Shown here piece by piece: positions 54,229 to 62,894 of a DNA stretch of 64,000 bases. The notes under the pieces were generated by a model. The model was not told the DNA's origin and ran no database searches. It saw only the letters and a list, made by a program, of their open reading frames with translations. This DNA is from Sphingomonas sp. (GTDB lineage Bacteria; Pseudomonadota; Alphaproteobacteria; Sphingomonadales; Sphingomonadaceae): the NCBI GenBank assembly GCA_013001055.1, contig JABDNH010000019.1, positions 62,001 to 126,000 on the forward strand, written 5' to 3'. The first letter of the stretch is position 1; every line of letters begins with the position of its first letter. Made by a program: the position numbers and the translations under genes.

Positions 54229-54519
54229 ATGACCGAATCTCCCCTCAAGGATCTCGCTGTTGCGATGGCAGGACTGGAATGTCCCCGGGATGCCGAAGCC
54301 TTTCTCAAGGATTTGTGCACGCCAACCGAATTGCGCGCCATTTCAGAACGCTGGCATGTTGCGCGTTTGTTGGCGCGCGGCGACAAGACCTATCGCCAGA
54401 TCCACGACGACACCGGCGTTTCGACCACTACCATTACGCGCGTCGCGCGTTTCTTGAATGCCGAGGAAAACTGCGGCTACCGGGCAATGATTGACCGGCT
54501 GGAAGGGAGCAAGGCATGA
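54229..54519 (+). CDS. YerC/YecD-family TrpR-related regulator
   Basis: 96 residues from the ATG at 54229 (GGAA five bases upstream). Helix-turn-helix of the Trp-repressor superfamily: CTPTELRAISERWHVARLLARGDKTYRQIHDDTGVSTTTITRVARFL. The helix-turn-helix GVSTTTITRVARFL is the recognition unit. Such proteins often sit before hisG and comparative genomics has linked them to histidine (not tryptophan) regulation. Here it lies between divergent trp and his operons, and its stop overlaps hisG (ATGA). It could control either operon. Confidence 0.9.
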   Translation: MTESPLKDLAVAMAGLECPRDAEAFLKDLCTPTELRAISERWHVARLLARGDKTYRQIHDDTGVSTTTITRVARFLNAEENCGYRAMIDRLEGSKA

Positions 54520-55388
54520 GCCGCCTCCATCTCGCCATTCAGAAGAGTGGCCGCCTCGCAGACCAGAGCCGCGAACTTCTCAAGCAGGCCGGGATCAAGG
54601 TGCAGGATACCAAGACGGGGCTGACCGCGCGCGCCACGAATTTTCCGCTCGACCTCATGCTGGTTCGCGATGACGACATTCCCACCTTTGTCGGCGACGG
54701 CGTTTGTGAACTTGGCATCGTTGGGCTCAACGTGCTCGAGGAATATCGGCTCGGACAGGACGACGACGTCGAGATCATCGCGCGCTTGGGCTTTGGCAGT
54801 TGCAAGCTGATGATCGCATGTCACGAAAACGAGGCGTTCGAAATCGCCTCGTTAGAAGGCAAGCGGATCGCGACCTCCTACCCCCGCATGACCCGGCACT
54901 TCCTTGCTGAAAAAGGCATCGACGCAGAGACTGTGACGATGCAGGGCGCGGTTGAACTCGCTCCGCGTCTCGGCATTGCCGATTATGTATGCGACCTCGT
55001 ATCTTCGGGCCAAACGCTCGAGGCCAACGGTCTTAAACCGGTCGACACGGTGCTTGAAAGCGAATCGGTGCTGGTGCGCACCCTGAAACCGGTCGACGGC
55101 GCGATGGCCGAACTTGTCGACGCGCTAAAGGCACGCACCGACGGCGTGATCGCGACCAGCGAAAGCAAATATATCGTCCTCAACGCACCCGAAAACGCGC
55201 TCGCAGACATCACCCGTATCTTGCCTGGTGCCGAAGCACCGACCGTCATGCCGCTGCTGGGTCGGCAGGGGCAGGTCGCGGTGCAGGCGGTGTGCCGGGA
55301 ATCGGTATTCTGGGAGACGCTTGAAGAGCTCAAAGTCGCGGGCGCGCGCGACATCCTCGTCATGCCGATCGAAAAGATGATGTTGTGA
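54516..55388 (+). CDS. hisG: ATP phosphoribosyltransferase, long form
   Basis: 290 residues, the long (HisG-L) type with a C-terminal regulatory domain, so it needs no HisZ. First committed step of histidine synthesis, subject to His feedback through the C-terminal domain (about 220-290, GVIATSESKYIVLNAPENALADITRILPGAEAPTVMPL). The catalytic part has AIQKSGRLADQSRELLKQAG, DLMLVRDDDIP and GRIATSYP-like KRIATSYPRMT. It ends ILVMPIEKMML, close to E. coli HisG. Many alphaproteobacteria have the short form instead. Coupled to yerC and hisD. Confidence 0.96.
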   Translation: MSRLHLAIQKSGRLADQSRELLKQAGIKVQDTKTGLTARATNFPLDLMLVRDDDIPTFVGDGVCELGIVGLNVLEEYRLGQDDDVEIIARLGFGSCKLMIACHENEAFEIASLEGKRIATSYPRMTRHFLAEKGIDAETVTMQGAVELAPRLGIADYVCDLVSSGQTLEANGLKPVDTVLESESVLVRTLKPVDGAMAELVDALKARTDGVIATSESKYIVLNAPENALADITRILPGAEAPTVMPLLGRQGQVAVQAVCRESVFWETLEELKVAGARDILVMPIEKMML

Positions 55389-56668
55389 TGACGATGATCG
55401 ACTGGAATAGTGCCGATGACATGCAGCGCCGCGCCGCGTTGGCCCGCCCCGACGTGCGCGGCGCGCCCGAACTGCGCGCCCGCGTGACAGCGATCGTCGA
55501 GCAGGTGAGGGACGAGGGCTGGCCCGCGCTCGAGCGACTGGCAACCAGTATCGATGGCGCGCCGCCCAAGAAGGTCGCCGTAGGCCCTTATGCCGACAAG
55601 GCGCGGGAAACGCTGGGTTGCGAAGCGATCGAAGCCATCGAGCTGGCGCGGGCCAATATCGCGCGTTTCCACCGCGAAACCTTGCCGCGCGACACCGAGG
55701 TCGAAACGATGCCCGGCCTCACCGTTGCAAAGCGCTGGCTGCCGCTGTCGTCCGCAGGCCTCTATGTACCGGGCGGCAAGGCGCCGCTCTTCTCGACGCT
55801 GCTGATGCTCGCCGTCCCTGCGCTGGTCGCCGGCGTGCAGCGGCTGGAAGTGGTGACTCCACCGCGTGCCGATGGCGGGCTCGATCCTGCCGTCGCCTAT
55901 GCCGCGCAGCTGTGCGGCGTTGAAACAATCCGGACCGTCGGGGGCGCGCAGGCCATCGCCGCGCTGGCCTTCGGCGCCGGCGAGATACGTCCCGTTGATC
56001 GCATCTGCGGACCCGGCAATGCATGGGTGGCGGCGGCCAAGAGCATCGTATCGTCGTTGCCAGGCGGGCCCGGGGTCGACCTGCCCGCCGGACCCTCCGA
56101 ATTGATGGTGATCGCCGACCATAGCGCCGATCCAGCGGTAGTCGCGGCCGATCTGCTCAGCCAGTCGGAACACGGCCCCGACGCGCAATCGATCATCGTC
56201 AGCAACGAAACTTCTGTCATCGACCGGGTCCTCGCCGAAGCAGGGGCGATGATGGACGACATGGGCGGAACCTTTGCACCGCTGCGGGCGATCAAGTGCG
56301 ACACGCTCGAGACCGCCTGCCAAATCGCCAATGCCTATGCACCCGAACATTTGAGCCTCGCGACGCAAGCAGCTGGCCGACTGGTCGATCGGATTGTCAA
56401 TGCGGGCGCGATCTTCGTCGGCAACAGGGCCGCCGAAACGCTAGGCGATTATCTTGCGGGCTCCAGCCACGTACTGCCGACCGACGGCGCGGCGCGCTAT
56501 ACCGGAGGCGTCACGTCGCTCACCTTCATGAAATCGATCAGCATCCAGCGCGTCACCGATGACGCGGCCCGCCGGCTCGCCGCGCCTGCCGCCGTCCTGG
56601 CCCGTCTCGAAGGCTTGGAAGCGCACGCTCGCGCTGCGGAAATCCGTGCTCGAAAGGTAGACGCATGA
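55388..56668 (+). CDS. hisD: Histidinol dehydrogenase
   Basis: 426 residues from the ATG at 55388 (a GTG one codon earlier overlaps the hisG stop). Zinc enzyme for the last two oxidations to histidine. The start MTMIDWNSADD resembles the E. coli HisD N-terminus (IIDWNS). Motifs: GLYVPGGKAPLFSTLLML, GGAQAIAALAFG, DRICGPGNAWVAAAKSIV, AGPSELMVIAD, LLSQSEHGPDAQSI, and the conserved NAYAPEHLSL with the catalytic His-Glu. Coupled by ATGA to the next gene. Confidence 0.97.
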   Translation: MTMIDWNSADDMQRRAALARPDVRGAPELRARVTAIVEQVRDEGWPALERLATSIDGAPPKKVAVGPYADKARETLGCEAIEAIELARANIARFHRETLPRDTEVETMPGLTVAKRWLPLSSAGLYVPGGKAPLFSTLLMLAVPALVAGVQRLEVVTPPRADGGLDPAVAYAAQLCGVETIRTVGGAQAIAALAFGAGEIRPVDRICGPGNAWVAAAKSIVSSLPGGPGVDLPAGPSELMVIADHSADPAVVAADLLSQSEHGPDAQSIIVSNETSVIDRVLAEAGAMMDDMGGTFAPLRAIKCDTLETACQIANAYAPEHLSLATQAAGRLVDRIVNAGAIFVGNRAAETLGDYLAGSSHVLPTDGAARYTGGVTSLTFMKSISIQRVTDDAARRLAAPAAVLARLEGLEAHARAAEIRARKVDA

Positions 56669-58293
56669 GCATCGCGTCCCGCCTCGTGCGTCCGGACTTG
56701 AAGTCGCTTCAACCGGTCGATCTGGCCGGTGCGCCGATCCCGGGCACTATCCGCCTCGATGCCAACGAAAACCCCTATGAGCCGCTCGCCGGCGGCCCGA
56801 CGATTAACCGCTACCCCGAGCCGCAGCCTGCAACGCTGCGCGCGCGCATGGCGGACCTCTATGGCTGCGCGCCTGAACAGCTTTGGGTGACGCGCGGCAG
56901 TGACGATGCCATCGACCTGCTCTGCCGCGCCTTCCTGCGCCCGGGCGAGGACCGCATCGTCGTGGTCGAGCCGACCTTCTCCGCGTACGGCCAATTCGCC
57001 AGCATCCAGGGCGCGCAAGTCAATGCGGCGCGTCTCACCGAAGATTTCGAATTTGACGAACAGGCGGTGCTGGATGTCTGCAAGGATGGGATAGCGCCAA
57101 AGCTGCTGTTCTTGTGCACGCCCAACAATCCGACTGCCACGCCGGTCGATCCCGAGGCGGTCCGCCGAATTGCCGAGGCGCTTCCGGACACGCTCGTGAT
57201 TGCCGACGAGGCCTATGGCGAGTTCTCCAAATTCCCGAGCTTGGCTCCCGAAGTCGAGAACAACCTGCTTGTCCTACGTACGCTGTCCAAGGCCTTCGGG
57301 CTTGCAGGCGCGCGCATTGGCTGCGTCATTGGCGATCCCGACATTCTCGGCTGGCTCGCCCGCGTTTCGCCGCCCTATCCGCTGCCAATGCCCTCGATCG
57401 AGGCCGCGCTGAAGGTGCTCGCACCCGAGCGCATGCCGGTGCATCTGGAACGTATCGAGAGACTGCTCGCTGATCGCGCAGCACTGGCGACTAAATTGCG
57501 CGATGCCGACGAGGTGCAAGAGCTCTACCAGGGCGGCAATTTTCTGTTCCTCGAAGTTGCCAATCCGGAAGACCTGGCCCGCCGCCTTTATGCCGCGGGC
57601 GTCAAGGTCCGCTTCCGTCCCAAGGCTGCTCCGGGCGGCGTGCGCATAACCATCGGCACAGAAAGCGAAAACAGCGCGCTCCTGTCCGTGTTCGGCATCG
57701 CGCAGGACAGGCCGCAGGGCCGCCGCGCCGCGGTTACCCGTGATACGGGTGAAACCGCAATCGTGGTTGAAGTCGACCTCGATGCGACCGAGCCCAAGCG
57801 GCGCATCGACACGGGCATCGGCTTTTATGACCATATGCTCGACCAGATTGCAGGCCATGGCGGCTTCGGCCTCACGCTCGCCTGCACCGGCGACAGGCAC
57901 ATCGATGGTCACCACAGCATTGAGGACGTCGCGCTGGCGCTCGGCGAAGCGCTCGACACCGCCCTGGGAGATCGCAAGGGCATCGGCCGCTTCGGTTTTG
58001 CGCTACCGATGGACGAGACATCGGCAGAAGTACTGATTGATCTGTCGGGCCGACCCTTCTCCAAATTCGAAGGCAATTTCCGCGACGAGAAGGTCGGCGA
58101 CTTCCCGACCCAAATGACGCCCCACGTCTTCCGCAGCCTTGCCGACAGCATGCGCGCCGCGATCCACGTCAAGGTCGAAGGCGAAAATGATCACCACAAG
58201 GTCGAGGCCTGCTTCAAGGCGTTTGGCCGCGCGCTGCGCCAGGGGCTGGCTATCGGCGGGGGAAGCGTGCCTTCGACGAAGGGCGTGCTGTGA
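56665..58293 (+). CDS. hisCB: Fused histidinol-phosphate aminotransferase/imidazoleglycerol-phosphate dehydratase
   Basis: 542 residues. The N-terminal half (about 1-345) is HisC: RLDANENPYEP, NRYPEPQP, CTPNNPTATP, IADEAYGEFSK and PLP Lys in LRTLSKAFGLAGARIG. A short linker (about 346-352) joins residues 353-542, an IGP dehydratase with TGIGFYDHMLDQIAGHGGFGL, GHHSIEDVALALGEAL and DHHKVEACFKAFGRALRQ (metal His ligands), ending STKGVL as in E. coli HisB. The HAD histidinol-phosphatase domain of E. coli HisB (around 165 residues) is absent. Both halves look intact, so the protein would catalyse steps 6 and 7 of histidine synthesis. No frameshift is seen at the junction. Confidence 0.93.
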   Translation: MSIASRLVRPDLKSLQPVDLAGAPIPGTIRLDANENPYEPLAGGPTINRYPEPQPATLRARMADLYGCAPEQLWVTRGSDDAIDLLCRAFLRPGEDRIVVVEPTFSAYGQFASIQGAQVNAARLTEDFEFDEQAVLDVCKDGIAPKLLFLCTPNNPTATPVDPEAVRRIAEALPDTLVIADEAYGEFSKFPSLAPEVENNLLVLRTLSKAFGLAGARIGCVIGDPDILGWLARVSPPYPLPMPSIEAALKVLAPERMPVHLERIERLLADRAALATKLRDADEVQELYQGGNFLFLEVANPEDLARRLYAAGVKVRFRPKAAPGGVRITIGTESENSALLSVFGIAQDRPQGRRAAVTRDTGETAIVVEVDLDATEPKRRIDTGIGFYDHMLDQIAGHGGFGLTLACTGDRHIDGHHSIEDVALALGEALDTALGDRKGIGRFGFALPMDETSAEVLIDLSGRPFSKFEGNFRDEKVGDFPTQMTPHVFRSLADSMRAAIHVKVEGENDHHKVEACFKAFGRALRQGLAIGGGSVPSTKGVL

Positions 58294-58871
58294 GCCTCGC
58301 TATCCTCGACCTTGGTTATGGGAATACCGAGTCGATCCGTCTCGCCTTCCGGCGTTTGGACGCGGATTCGATCCTCGTTTCGGATCCCGCCAGCGTGCAG
58401 GCCGCCGAGAAAATCGTGCTGCCGGGGGTTGGCCATGCTGGCTACGGCATGCAGCGGCTGGAAGAGGCCGGCCTCGTCGCCACCTTAAAGCTGCGCACCA
58501 AGCCTGCGCTCGGTATATGCCTCGGCATGCAGATGCTATTCGAGACGTCGGAGGAGACCGACCGCCCGCTTCTCGGCATCCTGCCAGGCAGGGTGAGAGC
58601 TCTAGAACCGGCCGAAGGTCGGCCTGTCCCGCACATGGGCTGGACCAGGGTCAGGGACGTCGCCACCGACATCGGCATTTCCGAAGGCGATCATCTCTAT
58701 TTCGCGCACTGCTTTGTCTGCCCCGAAAGCGGGGCGACAGCCGCCCGCGCCGACTATGGCGGACCGATCCCGGCCGCACTGCGCCACAAGAACTGGTGGG
58801 CCGCGCAGTTCCACCCCGAAAGATCCTCCGCCTCCGGCGCCGATTTCCTCAAGGCCTTTCTCAGCGCATGA
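58290..58871 (+). CDS. hisH: Imidazole glycerol phosphate synthase subunit HisH
   Basis: 193 residues from a GTG start (GTGA overlap). Glutaminase part of IGP synthase: ILDLGYGNTESIRLAFRRL, LPGVGHAGYGMQRL (oxyanion/PGVG), nucleophile Cys in LGICLGMQMLFE, GWTR and the His-Glu in AAQFHPERSS. It feeds ammonia to HisF. The catalytic triad is complete. Confidence 0.96.
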   Translation: MSLAILDLGYGNTESIRLAFRRLDADSILVSDPASVQAAEKIVLPGVGHAGYGMQRLEEAGLVATLKLRTKPALGICLGMQMLFETSEETDRPLLGILPGRVRALEPAEGRPVPHMGWTRVRDVATDIGISEGDHLYFAHCFVCPESGATAARADYGGPIPAALRHKNWWAAQFHPERSSASGADFLKAFLSA

Positions 58872-59590
58872 AACTGATCCCCGCCATCGACCTCATGGAC
58901 GGCAAACCTGTTCGCCTTGCCCAGGGCGATTTCGATCGCCGCACCGACTATGGGGAAAGCGCCGCCGATGCGCTCGCCACGTTCCTGATTCAAGGGGCCG
59001 AGATGACGCATATCGTCGACCTTGATGGCGCCAAGGCGGGCGAGCCCAAGCAGCACAGCCTCATCGCCGCGCTCGCTCCGATCATGCCCGTCCAGGTCGC
59101 CGGCGGCTTTCGCACGCGTGAGCAAGTCGGCGACATGTTTGAAGCGGGCGCCGCGCGCGTCGTCATCGGCAGCCTTGCCCTCTCGCGACCGCAGAACTTT
59201 ATCGAAATGCTCAACTGCTACGGCGCAGAGCGCATGGTACTCGCGCTCGACGTCCGCCTTGAAGGCGGCGTACCCTATGTCGCCCGCCACGGCTGGCAGG
59301 AAACCTCCACCAGCACTTTGGACGACGTCCTCGCCGACTTCCCGCGCGTGCGCAATATCCTCGTCACCGACATCGGCCGCGACGGCATGATGACCGGGCC
59401 CAACGTCGCGCTCTACCGCGCCTTGAAGACCGAATATCCCGAGCTGCAGGTGCAGGCCTCGGGCGGCGTATCCTCGCTCGACGATCTCGACGAGCTGCGG
59501 GAGGCTGGTGCCGACGCTGCCATCACCGGCAAGGCGATTTGGGGCAAGACCTTCTCGGTCGCCCAAGGGGTGCAGCGTGCCCGCGGCTAG
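58868..59590 (+). CDS. hisA: Phosphoribosyl isomerase A (ProFAR isomerase)
   Basis: 240 residues from the ATG at 58868 overlapping the hisH stop. Beta/alpha barrel with catalytic Asp in [21 protein letters not shown] and the second Asp in [14 protein letters not shown]; phosphate sites [12 protein letters not shown] and [26 protein letters not shown] matches the GWQE region of E. coli HisA. Normal length. Confidence 0.96.
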   Translation: MKLIPAIDLMDGKPVRLAQGDFDRRTDYGESAADALATFLIQGAEMTHIVDLDGAKAGEPKQHSLIAALAPIMPVQVAGGFRTREQVGDMFEAGAARVVIGSLALSRPQNFIEMLNCYGAERMVLALDVRLEGGVPYVARHGWQETSTSTLDDVLADFPRVRNILVTDIGRDGMMTGPNVALYRALKTEYPELQVQASGGVSSLDDLDELREAGADAAITGKAIWGKTFSVAQGVQRARG

Positions 59591-60344
59591 GATCATCCCC
59601 TGCCTCGATGTGGCCGATGGCAAGGTCGTCAAAGGCGTCCAGTTCAAGGATCACCGCGTCATCGGTGATATCGTCGATCACGCGCTGCGCTACCGCGACG
59701 AAGGCGCCGACGAGCTCGTATTCTACGACATCACCGCCAGCGCCGATAACCGCACCATCGATCCCAAGTGGATCCACGAAGTCGCCGCGGTAATTGACAT
59801 TCCCTTCGCGGTGGCAGGCGGCATCGATAGTATCGAAATCGCCGAAGCCTGCCTCTCGACAGGCGCGGACAAAGTTTCTGTAAATTCGCCAGCGCTGACC
59901 CGGCCCGAGCTGGTCGCAGAGCTTGCCGAAGCTTTCGGCCGGCAATGCGTCGTCCTCGGCATCGACAGCTATGAGGATGACGAGGGCACCTACCGGATCA
60001 AGCAGTTCACCGGCCGTCCCGACGCCACTGTTGATACCGGGCGCACGATGCTCGACTGGGCCCGCGATGTCGCAAAGCTGGGCGCTGGCGAGATCGTCCT
60101 CAACTGCATGAACCGTGACGGCGTGCGCCAAGGCTACGACCTCGCACAGCTTCGGGCGCTTGCCGACGCCGTCGACATACCCGTCATCGCCTCAGGCGGT
60201 GCCGGCACGGTGGAGCATTTTGCAGATGCATTTGGCGTCGGGTGTTCGGGCGCGTTGGCGGCCAGCGTCTTTCATGAACGCCGCATCGCCATTGGCGATC
60301 TCAAGGATTATCTCGAATCGCAAGGCTGGGAGGTGCGCCGGTGA
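59577..60344 (+). CDS. hisF: Imidazole glycerol phosphate synthase subunit HisF
   Basis: 255 residues from a GTG start at 59577, 14 bases inside the hisA end. Cyclase barrel with [34 protein letters not shown] (catalytic Asp), CVAGGI-like [32 protein letters not shown] and [12 protein letters not shown]. The sequence is of the gammaproteobacterial kind (ITASxDxR-xDxxW). Pairs with HisH. Confidence 0.96.
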   Translation: MPAARIIPCLDVADGKVVKGVQFKDHRVIGDIVDHALRYRDEGADELVFYDITASADNRTIDPKWIHEVAAVIDIPFAVAGGIDSIEIAEACLSTGADKVSVNSPALTRPELVAELAEAFGRQCVVLGIDSYEDDEGTYRIKQFTGRPDATVDTGRTMLDWARDVAKLGAGEIVLNCMNRDGVRQGYDLAQLRALADAVDIPVIASGGAGTVEHFADAFGVGCSGALAASVFHERRIAIGDLKDYLESQGWEVRR

Positions 60345-60940
60345 AGCTCGACTGGGACAAGATGGATGGACTCATCCCCGCCATCGTGCAGCACGTCGAC
60401 ACGGGCGAGGTGCGCATGCTCGGCTACATGAACCGCGAGGCTCTCGACGCCACCAATGCAAGCGGGAAAGTGACGTTCTGGTCCCGCTCACGCCGTGAAT
60501 TGTGGAGAAAGGGTGCGACCAGCGGCGACACGCTCGAGCTGGTCGACATACGCGCCGACTGCGATGGAGATGCCTTGCTGGTGCTGGCGCGGCCTACCGG
60601 ACCGACCTGCCACCTCGGCACGTCAAGCTGTTTTGGCGAGCAAGGCGCGCCCGGCGTCGGCTTCCTTGGCGAATTGGCCGACGTGATCTCCGAGCGCGCC
60701 GCCAAAGCCGACGCGCAGGCTAGCTATACCGCGCGGCTCCTCGCCGAGGGCGTCAAGCGCTCCGCACAAAAGGTTGGCGAGGAAGGCGTCGAAACCGCGC
60801 TCGCCGCCACCGCAGGCGACAAGCAGGAAACGGCCAGTGAGGCCGCCGACCTGCTCTATCACCTGCTCGTGCTTCTCGAAGCGACCGATGTGCCGCTCGA
60901 TGATGTACTCGATGTGCTCAGGGATCGTCACAAGGCTTGA
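60341..60940 (+). CDS. hisIE: Bifunctional phosphoribosyl-AMP cyclohydrolase/phosphoribosyl-ATP pyrophosphatase
   Basis: 199 residues from a GTG start (GTGA overlap with hisF). HisI part (about 1-110): [57 protein letters not shown] with zinc Cys residues. HisE part (about 115-199): the [31 protein letters not shown]-pyrophosphatase motif. Fused as in E. coli, completing the operon. A TTG start of the next gene overlaps its stop. Confidence 0.96.
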   Translation: MKLDWDKMDGLIPAIVQHVDTGEVRMLGYMNREALDATNASGKVTFWSRSRRELWRKGATSGDTLELVDIRADCDGDALLVLARPTGPTCHLGTSSCFGEQGAPGVGFLGELADVISERAAKADAQASYTARLLAEGVKRSAQKVGEEGVETALAATAGDKQETASEAADLLYHLLVLLEATDVPLDDVLDVLRDRHKA

Positions 60941-60972
60941 CCGCCGCGGCACGAGCGCCTTTGGCACCCGCC

Positions 60973-62145
60973 ATGCATTATGATGTGATCGTCCTGGGCG
61001 CTGGCGCTGCCGGCATGATGGCCGCCTTCACGGCGGGCCGTCGCGGGCGCCGCGTGCTGCTGGTCGACCACAACAATGCGCCGGGCAAGAAAATCCTGAT
61101 CTCGGGCGGCGGCGGCTGTAATTTCACCAATCTTCATGCAGTGCCTGAGCGATACCTTTCGGCCAACCCGCATTTCGCAAAATCGGCGATGGCGCGCTAC
61201 ACGCCCGCCGATTTTATCGCGCTCATCGATGCGTACGGCATCGCGTGGCATGAAAAGACGCTTGGCCAGCTCTTTTGTGACGGGTCGGCCAAGCAGGTCG
61301 TCGCCATGCTGATGAAGGAATGCGCCGATGCGGGCGTCGAGACCCGTTTCGGCGACAGCCCCGCGGTCGAGCGCGATGGCGAAAGCTTTGTCGTCACCCT
61401 GGGCAACGACGCGATCACCGGCGATGCGCTGGTGCTGGCTACGGGCGGCCCCTCGATCCCCAAGCTCGGTGCGACCGGCTTCGCCTACGATCTGGCGCGC
61501 CGCTGGGGGCTCAAGATCGTCGAACCGCGCCCAGCGCTCGTGCCGCTGAAATTGCCCGCCGAAGAAGCGCTTTTTCGCGAACTGTCGGGCGTGGCGACAA
61601 AGGTCAGCGCGATCGCCGACCATGGTCCCGCCTTTCGCGAAGCGGCCCTGTTCACCCACCGCGGCCTGTCGGGGCCCGCTATCCTGCAAGTCTCCAGCTA
61701 TTGGCGCGGCAATGATGAGCAGGTCAGCGTCGATTTCCTGCCCGATGCCGAAGATGGCTGGCTGCGAAACGCGAAACGCGAAACGCCGCAGCGCAGTGTC
61801 GGCAGGGTGCTCGCCGAAGCGCTGCCCGATCGCCTCGCCAGCGCGCTGATCGACCGGCTGGGCGTCGACGGCCCGCTGCAATCGCACGGTGACAAGGCGC
61901 TCCAGGAGGTGGAGGAGAAGCTCGCCCATTGGTCCTTTACGCCCAATGGCAGCGAAGGCTTCGCCAAGGCCGAAGTCACGGTCGGCGGCATTGCGACTGC
62001 CGAACTCTCCTCGCGCACGATGGAAGCCAGGCGGGTGCCCGGCCTCTATTGCATCGGCGAAGCGGTCGACGTGACCGGCTGGCTCGGCGGCTATAATTTC
62101 CAGTGGGCCTGGGCGAGCGGTGTCGCTGCAGGCGAGGCAGCCTAG
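60973..62145 (+). CDS. HI0933/YhiN-family FAD-dependent oxidoreductase
   Basis: 390 residues from the ATG at 60973, giving MHYDVIVLGAGAAGMM; a TTG at 60937 overlapping the hisIE stop would add 12 residues. FAD motif VIVLGAGAAGMMAAFTAGRRGRRVLLVD, KKILISGGGGCNFTN (family signature), VLATGGPSIPKLGATGFAYDLA, and the final GEAVDVTGWLGGYNFQWAWASG. The family is FAD-binding with unknown substrates. Convergent with hisN by four bases. Confidence 0.92.
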   Translation: MHYDVIVLGAGAAGMMAAFTAGRRGRRVLLVDHNNAPGKKILISGGGGCNFTNLHAVPERYLSANPHFAKSAMARYTPADFIALIDAYGIAWHEKTLGQLFCDGSAKQVVAMLMKECADAGVETRFGDSPAVERDGESFVVTLGNDAITGDALVLATGGPSIPKLGATGFAYDLARRWGLKIVEPRPALVPLKLPAEEALFRELSGVATKVSAIADHGPAFREAALFTHRGLSGPAILQVSSYWRGNDEQVSVDFLPDAEDGWLRNAKRETPQRSVGRVLAEALPDRLASALIDRLGVDGPLQSHGDKALQEVEEKLAHWSFTPNGSEGFAKAEVTVGGIATAELSSRTMEARRVPGLYCIGEAVDVTGWLGGYNFQWAWASGVAAGEAA

Positions 62146-62894
62146 CCCTTCAGCGCGCCGACCGCCTGGCGGTAAAGCGCTTCGCTCGCTGCGGCAATTA
62201 CGTCACCGCCCGACAAATCATCACCCCCGGTCCAGTTGCCGATGTGCCCGCCGGCAAAACGCACGCACGCGACCAACGCGTCATAATCGTGCGGTTTCAG
62301 GCCGACATCGGTAGCCAGGTCGATATCGCCGGTCGCCACCCGCGCGAATGCCATCGCGTCGAGCCCGTAGCGCACCAACGGCACTTGGGCACGAAGCCGA
62401 CTGAATGCGTCGAATTGCGCGCCCTCGAACAGGTGCGGATCGGTAGTCGATATGCGTGCTTCCCCTAGAACGCAGCAGCCGCTCGTTTCGACGATTGCGC
62501 CGTTCAAGGTGGTTTCGCCATCGAAGCCGATCAAGCGTTCGTCGAGGTCGGGCAGATCGATCATGCCGCCGACATGCTCGCCGTCCTCGATCAAGCCGGC
62601 GAGCACGGCCCAGCTCGGCAGCCCGCAAATGAAGGCGCGCGTGCCATCGATCGGATCGAGGCTCCAGTGGCGCGCAGCCCCCGCGCGGGTCCAGCCATAT
62701 TCCTCGCCCCAGATGCCGTCTTCGGGATGGTTCTTTTCAATGAGTGCGCGCATCGCGCGTTCGGCGGCACGGTCGGCCTCGGTCACCGGGTCGAACAGGC
62801 CATTTTCGTCCTTATTGTCGACGCTGTCGGTTTCGCACAATTCGATGGCGATGCGGGCGGCATCCCCCAGACGATCGAAAAAATCGCGGCTCAT
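62142..62894 (-). CDS. hisN: Histidinol-phosphatase, inositol monophosphatase family
   Basis: 250 residues from the ATG at 62894, overlapping the TauE stop (ATGA). IMPase fold with metal site LDPIDGTRAFICGLPSWAVL, TEADRAAERAMRALIE and GEEYG (metal-binding Glu) in PEDGIWGEEYG. The alphaproteobacterial and corynebacterial HisN subtype matches this pattern and removes the phosphate of histidinol phosphate. It sits near the his operon that lacks the HisB phosphatase domain, so it is a likely source of that activity. A general inositol-phosphatase role remains possible. Confidence 0.85.
   Translation of the reverse strand: MSRDFFDRLGDAARIAIELCETDSVDNKDENGLFDPVTEADRAAERAMRALIEKNHPEDGIWGEEYGWTRAGAARHWSLDPIDGTRAFICGLPSWAVLAGLIEDGEHVGGMIDLPDLDERLIGFDGETTLNGAIVETSGCCVLGEARISTTDPHLFEGAQFDAFSRLRAQVPLVRYGLDAMAFARVATGDIDLATDVGLKPHDYDALVACVRFAGGHIGNWTGGDDLSGGDVIAAASEALYRQAVGALKG

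Noticed and set aside
46303-62150. Direct repeat of the tRNA-Gly 3' end as an att site flanking the trp/his region
   Set aside because: No copy of the tRNA 3' sequence was seen beyond the his operon and no integrase gene is present.
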